A stretch of DNA of 46,551 bases. Origin: a virus. A program made the position numbers and the translations under genes. The DNA lies in IMG/VR virus record IMGVR_UViG_3300036832_000818, positions 1 through 46,551 of that record; one strand, written 5' to 3'. Position 1 is the first letter of the stretch. Each line of letters starts with the position of its first letter. The notes under the pieces are model-generated. The model was not told the origin of the DNA. It ran no database searches and saw only the letters and a program-made list of their open reading frames with translations. Shown one piece after another: positions 44,852-46,551 of this stretch.

Positions 44852-45027
44852 ACGATGACGAGGACTACCTGATGCGCCCGGTGATCGAGGGGATGTGCCT
44901 CTACGAGAGCCTCATCGACGGGCGGCTCGACCTGGCCGACATCGCCCGGATGCACGAGGCGCTCGACATCCACGCGGAAAACCGCGCGCGGGTCGAGGAA
45001 GCGCTAGAGGACAGCCGCCGTGGCTGA
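44848..45027 (+). CDS. Second tail chaperone ORF (-1 frame, read by frameshift)
   Basis: 59 residues if started at ATG 44848 (ATGA overlap), but the frame stays open back to the slippery site, so the main product is likely the frameshift fusion. Sequence: YLMRPVIEGMCLYESLIDGR, then LADIARMHEALDIHAENR, helical as in known second chaperone parts. The gene precedes the tape measure with an 8-nt overlap. Confidence 0.75.
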   Translation: MNDDEDYLMRPVIEGMCLYESLIDGRLDLADIARMHEALDIHAENRARVEEALEDSRRG

Positions 45028-46551
45028 CCAAACCCTCGCCAGCTTTGTCGTCAAGCTGCGGCATCAGGTCGATGACGCCAGCGCCAAGAAGTTCTCGGAT
45101 TCGCTCAAGAGCACCTTCACCGAAATCAACGCGGCGCGGCTGGCGATCCTCGGGTTTGCCGTCGGCGTCGAGGAGACCGTGCGGCGCACGGTCGGGTTCT
45201 TTAACCAGCTTGGCCTCGCCAGTCAGAATACCGGCGTTGCGGCCGCTGCCATTCGCAACATCGGCTACGCCTTTGAGGACATCGGTCTTAGTGCCGGACA
45301 GGCGCAGGGCGACCTCAACGGGCTGGCCGAAACTCTGCGCCGCCCGTGGGATTCGTCACGGCTGGTGGCACTGGTCGGGCCGGTCAAGGATGCCGGCGAC
45401 GCCTTTAACAAGCTGGCCGAGAAGTACCACGACGCCATCTCGCAGTTTGGCGAGGACAGCCCGCAGGCGCGGCAGCTCGACCAGATCATGCACAGCATCC
45501 CCGGCGTCAATGTCGAGGATGTCGAACGGGTCGGCCGCTTCTGGGACACCTACCAGCAGGGGCTTCAGCGCAGCGCGCAAATCCAGAAGGACTACGGGCT
45601 CGACAGCCAGAAGTCGATCGACGACGCCCGCAAGATCACGATGGACTGGCACGAGCTGCTGGAGCGGATCGGCGCCTTCCTGCAAAGCGTCGTCGTCCAG
45701 AACTTTGACCTGATCGAATCAACGATCAAAGCGATCACCGACTACCTCAAGGACCCGGAGACAATCAAAGCCTTCAACGGGATAGTGAAGGCGATCCACG
45801 ATTTTGTCAGCGACAAGGACAACCTCGAAAGCATCAAACAGGGTTTTATCTCGATTGGTCAGGCGATTACCGGATCGGTCAAAGGCATCACCTGGCTGAT
45901 CCAGAAGCTCGACGAACTCGACAAGAAGATGAAGCCGTTCAACGACTTCATGATGAACCCGTTTGGCGGCGACCCCAACAAGCCAGCGCCGGGATTTGAG
46001 AACTCGCCGCTGATGCACGGTTATAAAAAGGTGATCGGCGCGATCACCAACGTACTGCCAAAAGTCCCCGAAAATGCCTACGAATATAGCGGGGCTCCGT
46101 CTGGATACCTGCGCGGCGGCATTGTTCCGAGCTTTCAGCACGGCGGCATCCTGTCGCGACTCCACGCGGGCGAGATGGTGCTGCCCACCAATATCAGCCA
46201 GGGGATGCAGTCGCTGTTCTCGGGCGCTGCCGGCGGACTGGTCGACAATTCAAAGAAGATGTTGCAGTCGTTCCTGTCGTGGTTCGCGGGCGATAGCTCG
46301 ATGAAGCCGCAGGTCGATCTCTCGGACGACACCCTCGCCAAGATGGGCTACACGCCCAAAACCGCTGGCGATGTGCCGACCACAACGACAGGCGGTGCCT
46401 ATCCCGGCGTCGGCGGGGGCGGCGGGGGCGGCGGCGGGGGTGATGGCGGCGGCGGCGGCGGCGGTTATTCCGGCGGCGCTCCCTCCGGCAAGATGTCGGG
46501 CTCAGAGGCGGGCCTAGCGCATCAATACTATGACTACCTGACCAAGCCCAA
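45020..46551 (+). CDS. Tape measure protein (partial, runs off the window)
   Basis: At least 510 residues from GTG 45020. A long helical N-terminus (FVVKLRHQVDDASAKKFSDS and on), coiled segments, then GGILSRLHAGEMVLPTNISQ, the typical tape-measure end motif. A Gly-rich linker (46404-46470) leads to GSEAGLAHQYYDYLTKP, which resembles the start of a muralytic domain. The tape measure sets the tail length and spans the tube. The stop lies beyond 46551. Confidence 0.85.
   Translation, partial: MADQTLASFVVKLRHQVDDASAKKFSDSLKSTFTEINAARLAILGFAVGVEETVRRTVGFFNQLGLASQNTGVAAAAIRNIGYAFEDIGLSAGQAQGDLNGLAETLRRPWDSSRLVALVGPVKDAGDAFNKLAEKYHDAISQFGEDSPQARQLDQIMHSIPGVNVEDVERVGRFWDTYQQGLQRSAQIQKDYGLDSQKSIDDARKITMDWHELLERIGAFLQSVVVQNFDLIESTIKAITDYLKDPETIKAFNGIVKAIHDFVSDKDNLESIKQGFISIGQAITGSVKGITWLIQKLDELDKKMKPFNDFMMNPFGGDPNKPAPGFENSPLMHGYKKVIGAITNVLPKVPENAYEYSGAPSGYLRGGIVPSFQHGGILSRLHAGEMVLPTNISQGMQSLFSGAAGGLVDNSKKMLQSFLSWFAGDSSMKPQVDLSDDTLAKMGYTPKTAGDVPTTTTGGAYPGVGGGGGGGGGGDGGGGGGGYSGGAPSGKMSGSEAGLAHQYYDYLTKP

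Noticed and set aside
1-46551. Integrase, tRNA or attachment site that would prove a prophage
   Set aside because: None was found, so lytic versus temperate cannot be decided from this window.

Overview
The window is GC-rich and reads as most of the genome of a contractile-tailed bacteriophage (myovirus), or the equivalent prophage, from an alphaproteobacterium, probably a Rhizobiales host. The phage assignment rests on a complete head and tail module: terminase, DUF1073 portal, Mu F-like head protein, DUF2213 protease with scaffold, DUF2184-type capsid, DUF4054 adaptor, tail terminator, DUF3383 sheath, DUF3277 tube, tail chaperone with a -1 frameshift, and tape measure. The host guess rests on base composition and on the look of several small proteins. 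No integrase, tRNA, rRNA or CRISPR array was seen. Both ends are cut: the first gene may start before base 1, and the tape measure gene runs off base 46551.

Layout. (1) 1-11.9 kb, mostly rightward: small unknown genes, a divergent HTH/Crp-Fnr regulator pair, a VRR-NUC nuclease, a primase-helicase with TOPRIM and RepA-like ATPase domains, AT-hook proteins, a PD-(D/E)XK-like protein, small membrane proteins and a possible cyclic-nucleotide sponge. A run of hairpins at 7.03-7.25 kb looks like a structured RNA. (2) 11.9-17.5 kb, leftward: a tightly overlapping operon of small, often cysteine-rich proteins, with an ASCH-domain protein and an XRE-type HTH protein at its promoter-proximal end. (3) 17.5-25.1 kb, leftward: an operon whose distinctive modules are a MoxR-like AAA+ ATPase, a DUF3150-like protein, a VWA/metallopeptidase protein and a class I methyltransferase. 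(4) 25.1-25.7 kb: a divergent control region with overlapping palindromes and a candidate leftward promoter. (5) 25.7-46.5 kb, rightward: a ParB-like protein, an ABC-ATPase/GNAT fusion, then packaging, head, neck and tail genes, interrupted by an antisense HNH endonuclease and an antisense HTH protein.

The main discovery is in region 3. Eight copies of a repeated intergenic element lie on the transcribed (minus) strand. Each contains the hammerhead ribozyme core (CUGACGA, stem II, GAAA, stem III, NUH cleavage site, stem I) in the type I arrangement. Stems I, II and III show compensatory changes between copies. The predicted cut falls 31-61 nt upstream of a start codon, just before a leader hairpin and a GAAAGG-type Shine-Dalgarno sequence. 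Every junction in this operon that is not a near-abutting or overlapping, translation-coupled gene pair carries a hammerhead. The transcript would therefore be split into eight mRNAs: [ATPase], [DUF3150-like], [VWA], [three small genes], [two], [three], [two] and [methyltransferase]. Three of the ribozymes directly follow strong terminator-like hairpins. Hammerheads are known in phage genomes, but I do not know of an operon partitioned in this regular way.
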